Assembly: GCA_020438915.1 (NCBI GenBank)
Contig: JAGQTR010000263.1
Location: 1-5,543, forward strand
Source of the DNA: Mycobacterium sp.
GTDB taxonomy: Bacteria > Actinomycetota > Actinomycetes > Mycobacteriales > Mycobacteriaceae
Reading direction: 5' to 3'
Length of the DNA stretch: 5,543 bases
The notes beneath the pieces were generated by a model. It had not been told where the DNA came from, did not search any database, and saw only the letters and a list, made by a program, of their open reading frames with translations. Positions 1 through 4,931 of the stretch are shown here, piece after piece (the first letter of the stretch is position 1; each line of letters begins with the position of its first letter). The position numbers and the translations under genes are program-made.

Positions 1-758
1 GCCAGCGCCAGGACCCGGACGCGCGCGATCGCCGCGGCAAGCATCAGGCCCGCAACGGCGAGCAACGTCAGCGCGGCGAACATGTTGTAGTCACCCAAGA
101 ACAACTGCAGTGGCGGGTACCCGACACCGCGTCCGCGCGGCGCGAATAACTCATCACCGAGCGACTTGACGGCGGCGATGATCGCCATGATTGCGAGGAC
201 CACCGCCCACCCACCGAGCAACCGCCTGGCCACCGGCGCAGGGTCACCGTCGATCCGGGCGGCGCGAACCGCGTCCACTGCGGCGTATCGTGCGCTCGGC
301 GCGAGCAGCAGCACCAGATGGATGCTCAGCATCATCGCGTAAGCCCACGGCCATTCGTTCGGCGCCTGCGCGACCGACATCCCGATCGCCAGTGACTGGC
401 CGATGCCGACCAACGCGGCGAGCCGGACAGCGGTTCCGGTCAGCAGCAGGACCGGCACCACCGTCTCCACCGCTAAGACCAGCCACCCGAATGGCGTGAA
501 GTTCGGGAGAACAAGGTGTTCGACCAACCAGCTGTACGGCGGGAACACCGGATGATCGACGGCAAGATGCGTCCAGAACCAGAGGCCGGTGCGACGGTCT
601 TCGCCGAAGTCGGGAGGCACCTTCCACCACACATGCGCCAACCACAACAAGCCCGCCACGATTCGCAGCACCGTCAGGCTGATGGCACCCGCCCTGGCAG
701 GTGGAGAAACCGGTGAGAGAATCAGGTCAATCACCCTTCGCGGGCTCGGCAGAGCCAT
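1..758 (-). CDS. DoxX/DoxD-like integral membrane protein (C-terminus cut by window edge)
   Basis: The frame is open from an ATG at 758 to the window edge, giving 252 residues with no stop, so the C-terminus is missing. Hydrophobic segments lie near residues 28-46, 92-109, 112-130, 138-155, 183-200 and 224-248, separated by charged or Arg-rich loops. The pattern LRIVAGLLWLAHVWWK, then an ETVVPVLLLTG helix, then NEWPWAY before another helix, is typical of the DoxX / TQO small-subunit DoxD family. These are membrane proteins linked to thiol, thiosulfate or quinone redox chemistry. The loop at about 47-90 is long and Trp/Pro-rich. ATG758 is the only usable start: reading upstream in frame to the epimerase stop gives no ATG, GTG or TTG. 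There is no well-spaced ribosome site, but a promoter-like element lies 6 nt upstream, which suggests a leaderless mRNA. It lies 96 bp after the epimerase gene on the same strand. Family assignment is fairly secure; substrate and partner are unknown. Confidence 0.82.
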   Translation of the reverse strand, partial: MALPSPRRVIDLILSPVSPPARAGAISLTVLRIVAGLLWLAHVWWKVPPDFGEDRRTGLWFWTHLAVDHPVFPPYSWLVEHLVLPNFTPFGWLVLAVETVVPVLLLTGTAVRLAALVGIGQSLAIGMSVAQAPNEWPWAYAMMLSIHLVLLLAPSARYAAVDAVRAARIDGDPAPVARRLLGGWAVVLAIMAIIAAVKSLGDELFAPRGRGVGYPPLQLFLGDYNMFAALTLLAVAGLMLAAAIARVRVLAL

Positions 759-792
759 CTCACCAGTATCGTCTTCAATCGCGTCCGCACAA
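759..792 (-). promoter_or_regulatory. Predicted leaderless promoter of the DoxX-like gene
   Basis: On the minus strand there is TTGTGC (792-787), a 16-nt spacer, GATACT (770-765), then exactly 6 nt before the ATG at 758. The hexamer has the A2 and T6 that matter most in mycobacterial -10 boxes. The predicted start of transcription therefore coincides with the ATG. GGTGAG directly abuts the ATG and is too close to act as a ribosome site. This is inferred from sequence only. Confidence 0.5.
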
Positions 793-793
793 G

Positions 794-822
794 GTTTTCG
801 GCATTGATGTTTTCGGCACTGA
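794..822. repeat. Two tandem 14-bp direct repeats, period 15
   Basis: GTTTTCGGCATTGA (794-807) and GTTTTCGGCACTGA (809-822) match at 13 of 14 positions and are separated by one base. They end one base before the predicted -35 box (787-792) of the DoxX-like gene. That is a usual place for an activator site, so a regulator-binding role is possible. I do not recognise the motif. Confidence 0.6.
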
Positions 823-839
823 CACCCGGTCTTGGGTGC
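822..839 (-). terminator. Weak hairpin after the epimerase gene
   Basis: Five perfect pairs (CACCC at 823-827 with GGGTG at 834-838) plus one possible wobble pair close a 6-nt loop. The hairpin starts about 15 nt after the epimerase stop. There is no U-tract, though mycobacterial terminators often lack one. The stem is short, and termination here is only a possibility. Confidence 0.22.
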
Positions 840-854
840 GGCAGAAGCTTCGCA

Positions 855-1886
855 CTATCCCCGCAACGGTGCGGTGGCGAACTCACGCAGCCCATCGGCG
901 GGATCGACCACGGCCCGAAAATCAAGTAATCCCGCCGCCTTGGTCGGATCGGCGACGATGTGGCGGACGTCGCCGCTGCGGTACTGGCCGGTGACGACCG
1001 GAGTGATGTCTCCGCGGGCTTCGCACAGCGCGGAGGCGACCTCCAGTATCGACACCGGCCGCCCGGAGCAGACGTTGAAGGCGTCGAACCCGTCCAGGTC
1101 GGCCTCGACGGCTGCCACGTTGGCTCTGGCGACATCATCCACATGAACGAAATCACGCATCTGCCCGCCATCTTCGAAAACTCGTGGTGCATATCCTGAT
1201 TCGAGCGATGACCGGAATATCGCGGCGACTCCCGAGTACGGGGTGTCGCGCGGCATCCCGGGGCCGTACACGTTGTGGTAGCGCAAGGCGGTGACCGAAC
1301 CCGCATCCGCCTCGCTCCATGCCAGCGCGTAGTTCTCCTGGGCGACCTTGCTGGCCGCGTACAGGCTGCGCGGCCGCAACGGCGCGCCCTCGGTGACCAA
1401 GTCCCACCGCACCTGCTCACCGCCGATCGGACAGCGATGGTCGAACGCCCCGCTGTCGAGGTCCTCGCGCCGTCGCGGCAGCGGATCGACCGCGCCGTGC
1501 TCCGGACATACATAGCCACCCTGTCCGTAGACCACCATCGACGAGGCCAACACCAATCGCCGGCAGCCCTCGGCGAACATCTGCGCCAGCAGTACCGCGG
1601 TGCCCAGATCGTTGTGGGACGCATACGACGGGCTGTCGGCGGCGTCCACACCCGCCCCGACGACGGCCGCCTGATGGCACACCACATCGACTCCGTGGAG
1701 CACGCCGGCGACAGCATCGGCATCCCGGACGTCGACCCGCCGCACTCCGTCCGGCAGTTCGGCACCCTCGCCGTGTGCGGCGGCCAGCATCGCGTCCACG
1801 GCGACGACGTCGTGCCCGGCGTCGGCCAACAACGCCACGATTCGCGAGCCGATGAACCCGGCCGCGCCGGTCACCAGCACCCTCAT
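855..1886 (-). CDS. galE3: NAD-dependent nucleotide-sugar epimerase (GalE-like, extended SDR)
   Basis: A complete 343-residue protein of the usual size for extended SDR sugar epimerases. The N-terminus carries the dinucleotide-binding glycine motif GAAGFIG (residues 7-13) after the first strand. The catalytic Ser is probably S116 in ASSMVVYG, with the YxxxK pair Y176/K180 in YAASK. LRYHNVYGPG (201-210) and RDFVHVDD (244-251) are standard for the family, which interconverts sugars on UDP or dTDP in the cytoplasm. The C-terminal GQYRSGDVRHIVAD (300-313) recalls proteins named dTDP-L-rhamnose 4-epimerase, so UDP-galactose may not be the substrate. An insert at 127-156 has C127, H130 and C152 spaced like a zinc ribbon, but the expected fourth Cys is G155. 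Its ATG overlaps the mtnP stop as ATGA, which indicates translational coupling. By position it corresponds to M. tuberculosis Rv0536 (galE3). The class is certain; the substrate is not. Confidence 0.9.
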   Translation of the reverse strand: MRVLVTGAAGFIGSRIVALLADAGHDVVAVDAMLAAAHGEGAELPDGVRRVDVRDADAVAGVLHGVDVVCHQAAVVGAGVDAADSPSYASHNDLGTAVLLAQMFAEGCRRLVLASSMVVYGQGGYVCPEHGAVDPLPRRREDLDSGAFDHRCPIGGEQVRWDLVTEGAPLRPRSLYAASKVAQENYALAWSEADAGSVTALRYHNVYGPGMPRDTPYSGVAAIFRSSLESGYAPRVFEDGGQMRDFVHVDDVARANVAAVEADLDGFDAFNVCSGRPVSILEVASALCEARGDITPVVTGQYRSGDVRHIVADPTKAAGLLDFRAVVDPADGLREFATAPLRG

Positions 1887-2659
1887 GGCAGGGCGAAGGG
1901 CAAGGTGACGCCTTCGTGGGGCAGACAGTGCTCACACGCACGCTCAGCCGATACCTGATCTATGGCCTCGTGCAGGAGCTGCTTGAACGACACCAGGTTT
2001 CGTTGGAACTCGGCGAACACGTCCACCGCGCGCACCCCCTGCCCACTTTCGATCCCCGCGTCCAGATCGGTCACCAAAGCGATGGTTACATAGCACATTT
2101 CGAGTTCTCGAGCCAAAACCGTCTCGGGGTAGCCCGTCATGTTGACCAGCCTGAAACCCTGACCCGCGAACCATTGGCTCTCGGCGCGTGTCGAGAACCG
2201 CGGACCCTGGATCACCACCATCGTGCCGCCGTCCACGACGCCGGGCAGCCCGGTCACCGCCCCCCGCAGCGAGGGGCAGTAAGGGTCGGCGAATCCGATG
2301 TGTATGCCACCGGAATCGAAGTATGTGTCCGGCCGGCCCCTCGTCCTGTCGACCAACTGATCGGGCACCACCACCGCTCCCGGACCCAGTTGCGGATCGA
2401 GGCTACCTACGGCACACGGCCCGAAAATGCGGCGCACCCCCAGAGCGCGCAACGCCCACATGTTGGCCCGGTAGGGCACCGCGTGCGGAGAGAATTCGTG
2501 ATTGACACCGTGCCTGGGCAGAAACGCCACCTCGTGGTCGCCAACGGTTCCCACCGTCAGCGGCGCACTCGGTGTGCCGTAGGGCGTGTCCAGGCTGACA
2601 GTCCGGGCCTCGGAACCGAAAAACGTGTAAAAACCGCTGCCCCCGATGACCCCCAGCAC
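1883..2659 (-). CDS. mtnP: S-methyl-5'-thioadenosine phosphorylase
   Basis: A 258-residue cytosolic enzyme of the MTAP/purine nucleoside phosphorylase family. It splits methylthioadenosine with phosphate into adenine and 5-methylthioribose 1-phosphate, for purine and methionine salvage. Visible motifs are GVIGGSGFY (3-11, phosphate loop), FLPRHGVNHEFSPH (47-59, second phosphate-binding region), GPRFSTRAES (152-161) and LVNMTGYPETVLARE (171-185), where the Asn-Met-Thr contacts the ribose side. TDLDAG (197-202) holds the purine-binding Asp. A CEHC pair (242-245) lies near the C-terminus. I recall a similar CxxC in the M. tuberculosis homologue Rv0535, which has been characterised as an MTA phosphorylase. 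The GTG at 2659 is chosen because the codon just before it in frame is TAA and GAGGAG lies 7 nt upstream. Its stop overlaps the epimerase ATG. It is probably transcribed with the small gene upstream at 2732-2950. Confidence 0.95.
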   Translation of the reverse strand: MLGVIGGSGFYTFFGSEARTVSLDTPYGTPSAPLTVGTVGDHEVAFLPRHGVNHEFSPHAVPYRANMWALRALGVRRIFGPCAVGSLDPQLGPGAVVVPDQLVDRTRGRPDTYFDSGGIHIGFADPYCPSLRGAVTGLPGVVDGGTMVVIQGPRFSTRAESQWFAGQGFRLVNMTGYPETVLARELEMCYVTIALVTDLDAGIESGQGVRAVDVFAEFQRNLVSFKQLLHEAIDQVSAERACEHCLPHEGVTLPFALP

Positions 2660-2666
2660 TTACCTA

Positions 2667-2672
2667 CTCCTC
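2667..2672 (-). promoter_or_regulatory. Ribosome binding site of mtnP
   Basis: GAGGAG on the minus strand lies 7 nt before the GTG at 2659. It fixes that start together with the in-frame TAA at 2662-2660. The site also falls inside a 14-codon upstream ORF (2704-2660), whose translation could affect access to it. Confidence 0.75.
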
Positions 2673-2731
2673 AAGTCAGCCCGCATTCGGTCACGGTGAG
2701 CCATCTCCCCTAGTCGCCACCGGCGGCCCGG

Positions 2732-2950
2732 CTACTGCTCGTCAGGCTCGTCCTCGAGGTGACGAGCGGCCCGTCGGGCTGCATCGCGGATCTCGAAGAC
2801 GTCGGTGGCCAAGCCGCCGATGGCGTTCGCGACATCCTTGACCGCGCTGGTGATGATCGAAGTGACCTCACCGACCGTCGATGCACCGGACCCGACGATT
2901 TCCTGCACGGCATCCTTGCGGATCTCGGCCTTGCTCAGTTGGTCGTCCAT
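2732..2950 (-). CDS. Small hypothetical protein (72 aa)
   Basis: I do not recognise a named family. The ATG at 2950 gives 72 residues ending in TAG. Third codon positions are about 80% G/C, as expected for a genuine gene in this genome. The protein starts acidic/polar (MDDQLSKAEIRKD), has a Gly/Ser/Thr turn near 20-26, and then a long probable helix (about 27-65) with hydrophobic residues at helical spacing (EVTSIITSAVKDVANAIGGL, then a charged IRDAARRAARHL). It ends in an acidic tail, EDEPDEQ. There is no signal peptide or convincing membrane span, so a cytosolic helical protein or amphipathic peripheral protein is likely. An in-frame extension upstream exists but would read into menA on the opposite strand and is rejected. 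It is divergent from menA and lies 72 bp ahead of mtnP on the same strand. Confidence 0.72.
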   Translation of the reverse strand: MDDQLSKAEIRKDAVQEIVGSGASTVGEVTSIITSAVKDVANAIGGLATDVFEIRDAARRAARHLEDEPDEQ

Positions 2951-2962
2951 ACGTTCAGTCTG
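2951..2962 (-). promoter_or_regulatory. Predicted leaderless -10 element of the 72-aa gene
   Basis: CAGACT (2962-2957, minus strand) has A2 and T6 of the mycobacterial -10 pattern and sits exactly 6 nt before the ATG at 2950. No Shine-Dalgarno sequence precedes that ATG. No convincing -35 is visible. The call rests on spacing alone. Confidence 0.35.
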
Positions 2963-2990
2963 CCACGGTGGGCGTGCGGTGGACTCATGT

Positions 2991-3003
2991 AAGACTGACG
3001 GCC
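2991..3003 (+). promoter_or_regulatory. Predicted leaderless -10 element of menA
   Basis: AAGACT (2991-2996) fits the xANNNT pattern and ends 7 nt before the GTG at 3004. There is no purine-rich ribosome site in front of the GTG. The -35 region (GTGGGC, 2968-2973, 17-nt spacer) is poor. A leaderless menA mRNA is a reasonable but unproven reading. Confidence 0.35.
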
Positions 3004-3873
3004 GTGGCCAGTTTCGCCCAGTGGGTCGAGGGTGCGCGTCCCCGAACGCTGCCCAACGCCGTGGCGCCGGTGATCGCGGGAACCGGTGCCGCGGCTTGGC
3101 TTGACGCCGCGTCCTGGTGGAAGGCGTTGCTCGCGCTCCTGGTGTCCCTTGCGTTGATCGTCGGGGTGAACTACGCCAACGACTATTCCGACGGCATCCG
3201 CGGCACCGATGATGTCCGGGCCGGACCGCTGCGGCTGGTCGGGGGCAAACTTGCGGCCCCGCGATCGGTGTTGATGGCCGCGGTGGCCGGTCTGGCTGTA
3301 GCCGCAGCCGCTGGCCTGGCATTGGCCTGGTTCAGCGCGCCGTGGCTGATCGCGGTCGGTGCGGCGTGCATCGCCGGAGCGTGGCTCTACACCGGCGGCT
3401 CCAAGCCCTACGGCTATTCCGGCTTCGGCGAGATCGCGGTATTCGTGTTCTTCGGTCTTGTCGCGGTGCTGGGCACCCAGTACACCCAGGCGCTGCGGGT
3501 GGACTGGGTGGGCTGCACGCTGGCCGTCGCGATCGGGTGCCTGTCTTCAGCCGTCCTGGTGGCCAACAATCTGCGCGACATCCCGACCGACGCCACGTCG
3601 GGCAAGATCACCCTGGCGGTTCGACTCGGCGACGCCAAGACACGGCTGCTGTTCCAAGGGTTGCTGGCGTTGGCGCTTGCGCTGACCCTGGTGTTGATGC
3701 TGGCGACGCCGTGGTGTGCCGTCAGTCTGGTGGCGCTGCCGCTGGCGGTGCGCGCCGCCAAGCCGATTCGTAGCCAGCTCGGCGGCAAGGAACTTATCCC
3801 GGTGTTGCGGGACACCGGACTGACGATGCTGGTGTGGGCGATCGCAGTGGCCGCCGCGCTGGGCCTGAGCTGA
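3004..3873 (+). CDS. menA: 1,4-dihydroxy-2-naphthoate polyprenyltransferase
   Basis: This 289-residue UbiA-superfamily membrane enzyme attaches the polyprenyl tail to 1,4-dihydroxy-2-naphthoate, giving demethylmenaquinone, the precursor of the main mycobacterial respiratory quinone. The first Asp-rich motif is NYANDYSDGIRGTDD (56-70) and the second is NNLRDIPTDATSGK (188-201). These bind the prenyl diphosphate through magnesium. Hydrophobic segments near 42-56, 88-108, 113-130, 142-157, 168-186, 216-234, 237-250 and 271-288 fit the eight or nine helices of the family. The opening WVEGARPRTLPNAVAPVIAGT (7-27) is characteristic of MenA. The frame is open upstream to 2881, but that part overlaps the opposite-strand 72-aa gene and has no MenA character, so GTG3004 is preferred; it gives the usual family length. 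It is divergent from the 72-aa gene and convergent with the SnoaL-like gene, so it is probably monocistronic. Confidence 0.95.
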   Translation: MASFAQWVEGARPRTLPNAVAPVIAGTGAAAWLDAASWWKALLALLVSLALIVGVNYANDYSDGIRGTDDVRAGPLRLVGGKLAAPRSVLMAAVAGLAVAAAAGLALAWFSAPWLIAVGAACIAGAWLYTGGSKPYGYSGFGEIAVFVFFGLVAVLGTQYTQALRVDWVGCTLAVAIGCLSSAVLVANNLRDIPTDATSGKITLAVRLGDAKTRLLFQGLLALALALTLVLMLATPWCAVSLVALPLAVRAAKPIRSQLGGKELIPVLRDTGLTMLVWAIAVAAALGLS

Positions 3874-3903
3874 CCGATCGAGCAGCCGGGGCCGACAACG
3901 CCG

Positions 3904-4299
3904 TTAGCCCCGCGACGTGCCGCTCCAGTATTCGACGACCCTTCCATGCGCCACGCGCAGAATGTCATTTCCGGTCAGCCTGGCCGGTCCGGCTGCGGCC
4001 GAACCGGTACCGATCCACCTCGCGGCCACCATGTTGCCGTCGATAATCGGATCCACATCGACGACGAACATCAGGTCCCGCAGCGTGCCGCGGGTGTTGT
4101 CGATCATGGTCTGCAGTTGCCTGGGACCGTGAACGTCGCGGGTCGGCCAATGACCGACGAAATCGGCGGACACCACTTCCTCGGCAACGCGTTTACCGGT
4201 CCATAACTCGTTGATCCACCGGTCGTAAAGCATCTGTTGGCTAACGGAGGTTCGATAGCTGCTGATGTCCCGCGGCCGCATCAGTTGTGGATTACCCAT
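3904..4299 (-). CDS. SnoaL/NTF2-like fold protein
   Basis: A 131-residue protein of the size and pattern of SnoaL-like cyclase/ester-cyclase relatives with the NTF2 cone fold. After an N-terminal helix (about 19-35, LYDRWINELWTGK) come EVVSADFVGHWPTRDVHGP (41-59), a central helix (60-76), the strand LMFVVDVDPIIDGNMVAARW (76-95) and the closing LTGNDILRVAHGRVVEYWSG (108-127). The last piece matches the common G-x-D-[IL]-[FL]-R-V-x-x-G-[KR]-[IV]-V-E-x-W pattern. H50 and D112 are at positions that often face the pocket in this fold. Such proteins range from polyketide cyclases to isomerases to non-enzymes, so no reaction is assigned. The ATG at 4299 is preferred, though M7 is possible; the ribosome site is weak (GGTGA close to the ATG). 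It lies 53 bp after the DUF4229 gene on the same strand and 30 bp from the convergent menA end. Confidence 0.78.
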   Translation of the reverse strand: MGNPQLMRPRDISSYRTSVSQQMLYDRWINELWTGKRVAEEVVSADFVGHWPTRDVHGPRQLQTMIDNTRGTLRDLMFVVDVDPIIDGNMVAARWIGTGSAAAGPARLTGNDILRVAHGRVVEYWSGTSRG

Positions 4300-4352
4300 G
4301 TTTCACCGACTACCCAGCAAACGTCATAGCAAACCAAGATCGCGCGGGGAAA

Positions 4353-4694
4353 TCACGACTTCGGAGAATCGCCGTCCTGGTCGCCGGTGTCCTCGGCGGC
4401 ACTGTCGCCGCGCAGCTTGGCCTGCAGCTGTTCACGGTCGCTGCGGCGCCGTGCATCCATCGTCGCGATGCTCTCAGTGGCCCGGCGACGCAGCGGCGCG
4501 AACAACCAGATACCCAGTGGCAGCGCTATCACGATGGCGAACAGCAAAGCCACCACCACCGGGAATTCCGCAACCCCGAGAAGATGTCCGGCACCGAGGA
4601 TCACCGCGGTCACGACGACCACGAGGACCAGTCGCGCTCCGACGTAGGCAAGCACGTCGAGCAGCAGGCGGGATCCGGGCCGTCCATCAGTCAC
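4353..4694 (-). CDS. DUF4229 family two-helix membrane protein
   Basis: This 113-residue protein has two membrane helices (about 12-37 and 44-66) joined by a short GVAEFP turn. A strongly basic segment follows (LRRRATESIATMDARRRSDRE, with Arg at 69-71 and 82-84), then an acidic, Gly/Asp/Ser-rich tail. The LPLGIWLFAPLRRR join followed by a basic, helix-forming stretch is what I know from actinobacterial DUF4229 proteins. M. tuberculosis Rv0531, at the equivalent position, is one. The basic side should face the cytoplasm. Function is unknown. The GTG at 4694 is favoured: TAGGCT lies exactly 6 nt upstream, there is no Shine-Dalgarno, and the nearby ATG at 4687 is out of frame. It is divergent from the 54-aa gene and may be co-transcribed with the SnoaL-like gene downstream. 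Confidence 0.85.
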   Translation of the reverse strand: MTDGRPGSRLLLDVLAYVGARLVLVVVVTAVILGAGHLLGVAEFPVVVALLFAIVIALPLGIWLFAPLRRRATESIATMDARRRSDREQLQAKLRGDSAAEDTGDQDGDSPKS

Positions 4695-4731
4695 GGCCCG
4701 AGCCTACCCACGGCGCGTATATTGAGAGCAA
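4695..4731 (-). promoter_or_regulatory. Predicted leaderless promoter of the DUF4229 gene
   Basis: The minus strand shows TTGCTC (4731-4726), a 19-nt spacer, TAGGCT (4706-4701), then 6 nt before the GTG at 4694. This places the predicted transcription start on the first base of the GTG. The spacer is slightly long. The element overlaps the promoter and ribosome site of the divergent 54-aa gene. Confidence 0.5.
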
Positions 4732-4737
4732 GGAGGT
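4718..4737 (+). promoter_or_regulatory. -10 element and strong ribosome site of the 54-aa gene
   Basis: TATATT (4718-4723) is a good -10 hexamer in an otherwise GC-rich region. AAGGAGGT (4730-4737) is a near-perfect match to the anti-Shine-Dalgarno, with AGGAGG 6 nt before the GTG at 4743. A transcription start near 4730 would leave a leader of only about 13 nt. No clear -35 is visible. Confidence 0.5.
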
Positions 4738-4742
4738 TTGCA

Positions 4743-4907
4743 GTGGCGTATTTGCTCCTGATGCTCGTGTTGGCCGCGCTCGTCTACCTCGGCTGGCGCG
4801 TCACGCGGATGGCCGCGAATCGGCCGCGGACCCGGGTGATCGGGCCAGACGACGATCCGGATTTTCTGCGACGGATCAATCCGCAAGACGACCAGCCGCG
4901 GTCCTGA
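4743..4907 (+). CDS. Single-pass membrane microprotein (54 aa)
   Basis: The GTG at 4743 follows a consensus ribosome site, and about 83% of third codon positions are G/C, so this is very probably a real gene. The protein has one hydrophobic helix (residues 2-18, AYLLLMLVLAALVYLGW) at the very N-terminus and no signal-peptidase site. A basic stretch follows (R19, R22, R27, R29, R31), which predicts a cytoplasmic C-terminus. The tail contains IGPDDDPDFLRRINP (33-47), an acidic Asp-Pro-Asp-Phe-Leu motif that could contact a partner. It sits between the divergent DUF4229 gene and the convergent MinD-like gene. M. tuberculosis has a small gene, Rv0530A, in this interval as I recall, and it may be the counterpart. 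No function is known to me. Confidence 0.8.
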   Translation: MAYLLLMLVLAALVYLGWRVTRMAANRPRTRVIGPDDDPDFLRRINPQDDQPRS

Positions 4908-4931
4908 GGCGTCGGTGATTATTCGGTTGGC

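Noticed and set aside
731..1765. Long minus-strand open frame across the epimerase gene
   Set aside because: It is Arg/Ser/Pro-rich, has no recognisable motif, and is a shifted frame of the epimerase, whose own frame carries all SDR motifs.
1275..2713. Long plus-strand open frames opposite the epimerase and mtnP
   Set aside because: High-GC antisense shadows; composition is His/Arg/Gln-rich with no domain pattern, while the minus frames encode clear enzymes.
2713..2727. Short hairpin between the 72-aa gene and mtnP
   Set aside because: Six pairs including a wobble on the plus strand, but a mismatch in the relevant minus-strand RNA leaves only about four stacked pairs.
2951..3322. N-terminal extension of the 72-aa gene, and of menA back to 2881
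   Set aside because: Both extensions read antisense through the neighbour's coding sequence, are low-complexity Arg/Pro-rich, and bypass the better-supported starts at 2950 and 3004.
3887..3912. CGGGGC/GCCCCG inverted repeat between menA and the SnoaL-like gene as a bidirectional terminator
   Set aside because: Six pairs with a 14-nt loop, no U-tract, and the right arm lies inside the SnoaL-like coding end; too weak to call.
4265..4918. Plus-strand open frames opposite the SnoaL-like and DUF4229 genes, and an N-terminal extension of the 54-aa protein back to 4287
   Set aside because: They lie antisense to well-supported genes, and the consensus ribosome site at 4730-4737 marks the true start of the small protein at 4743.
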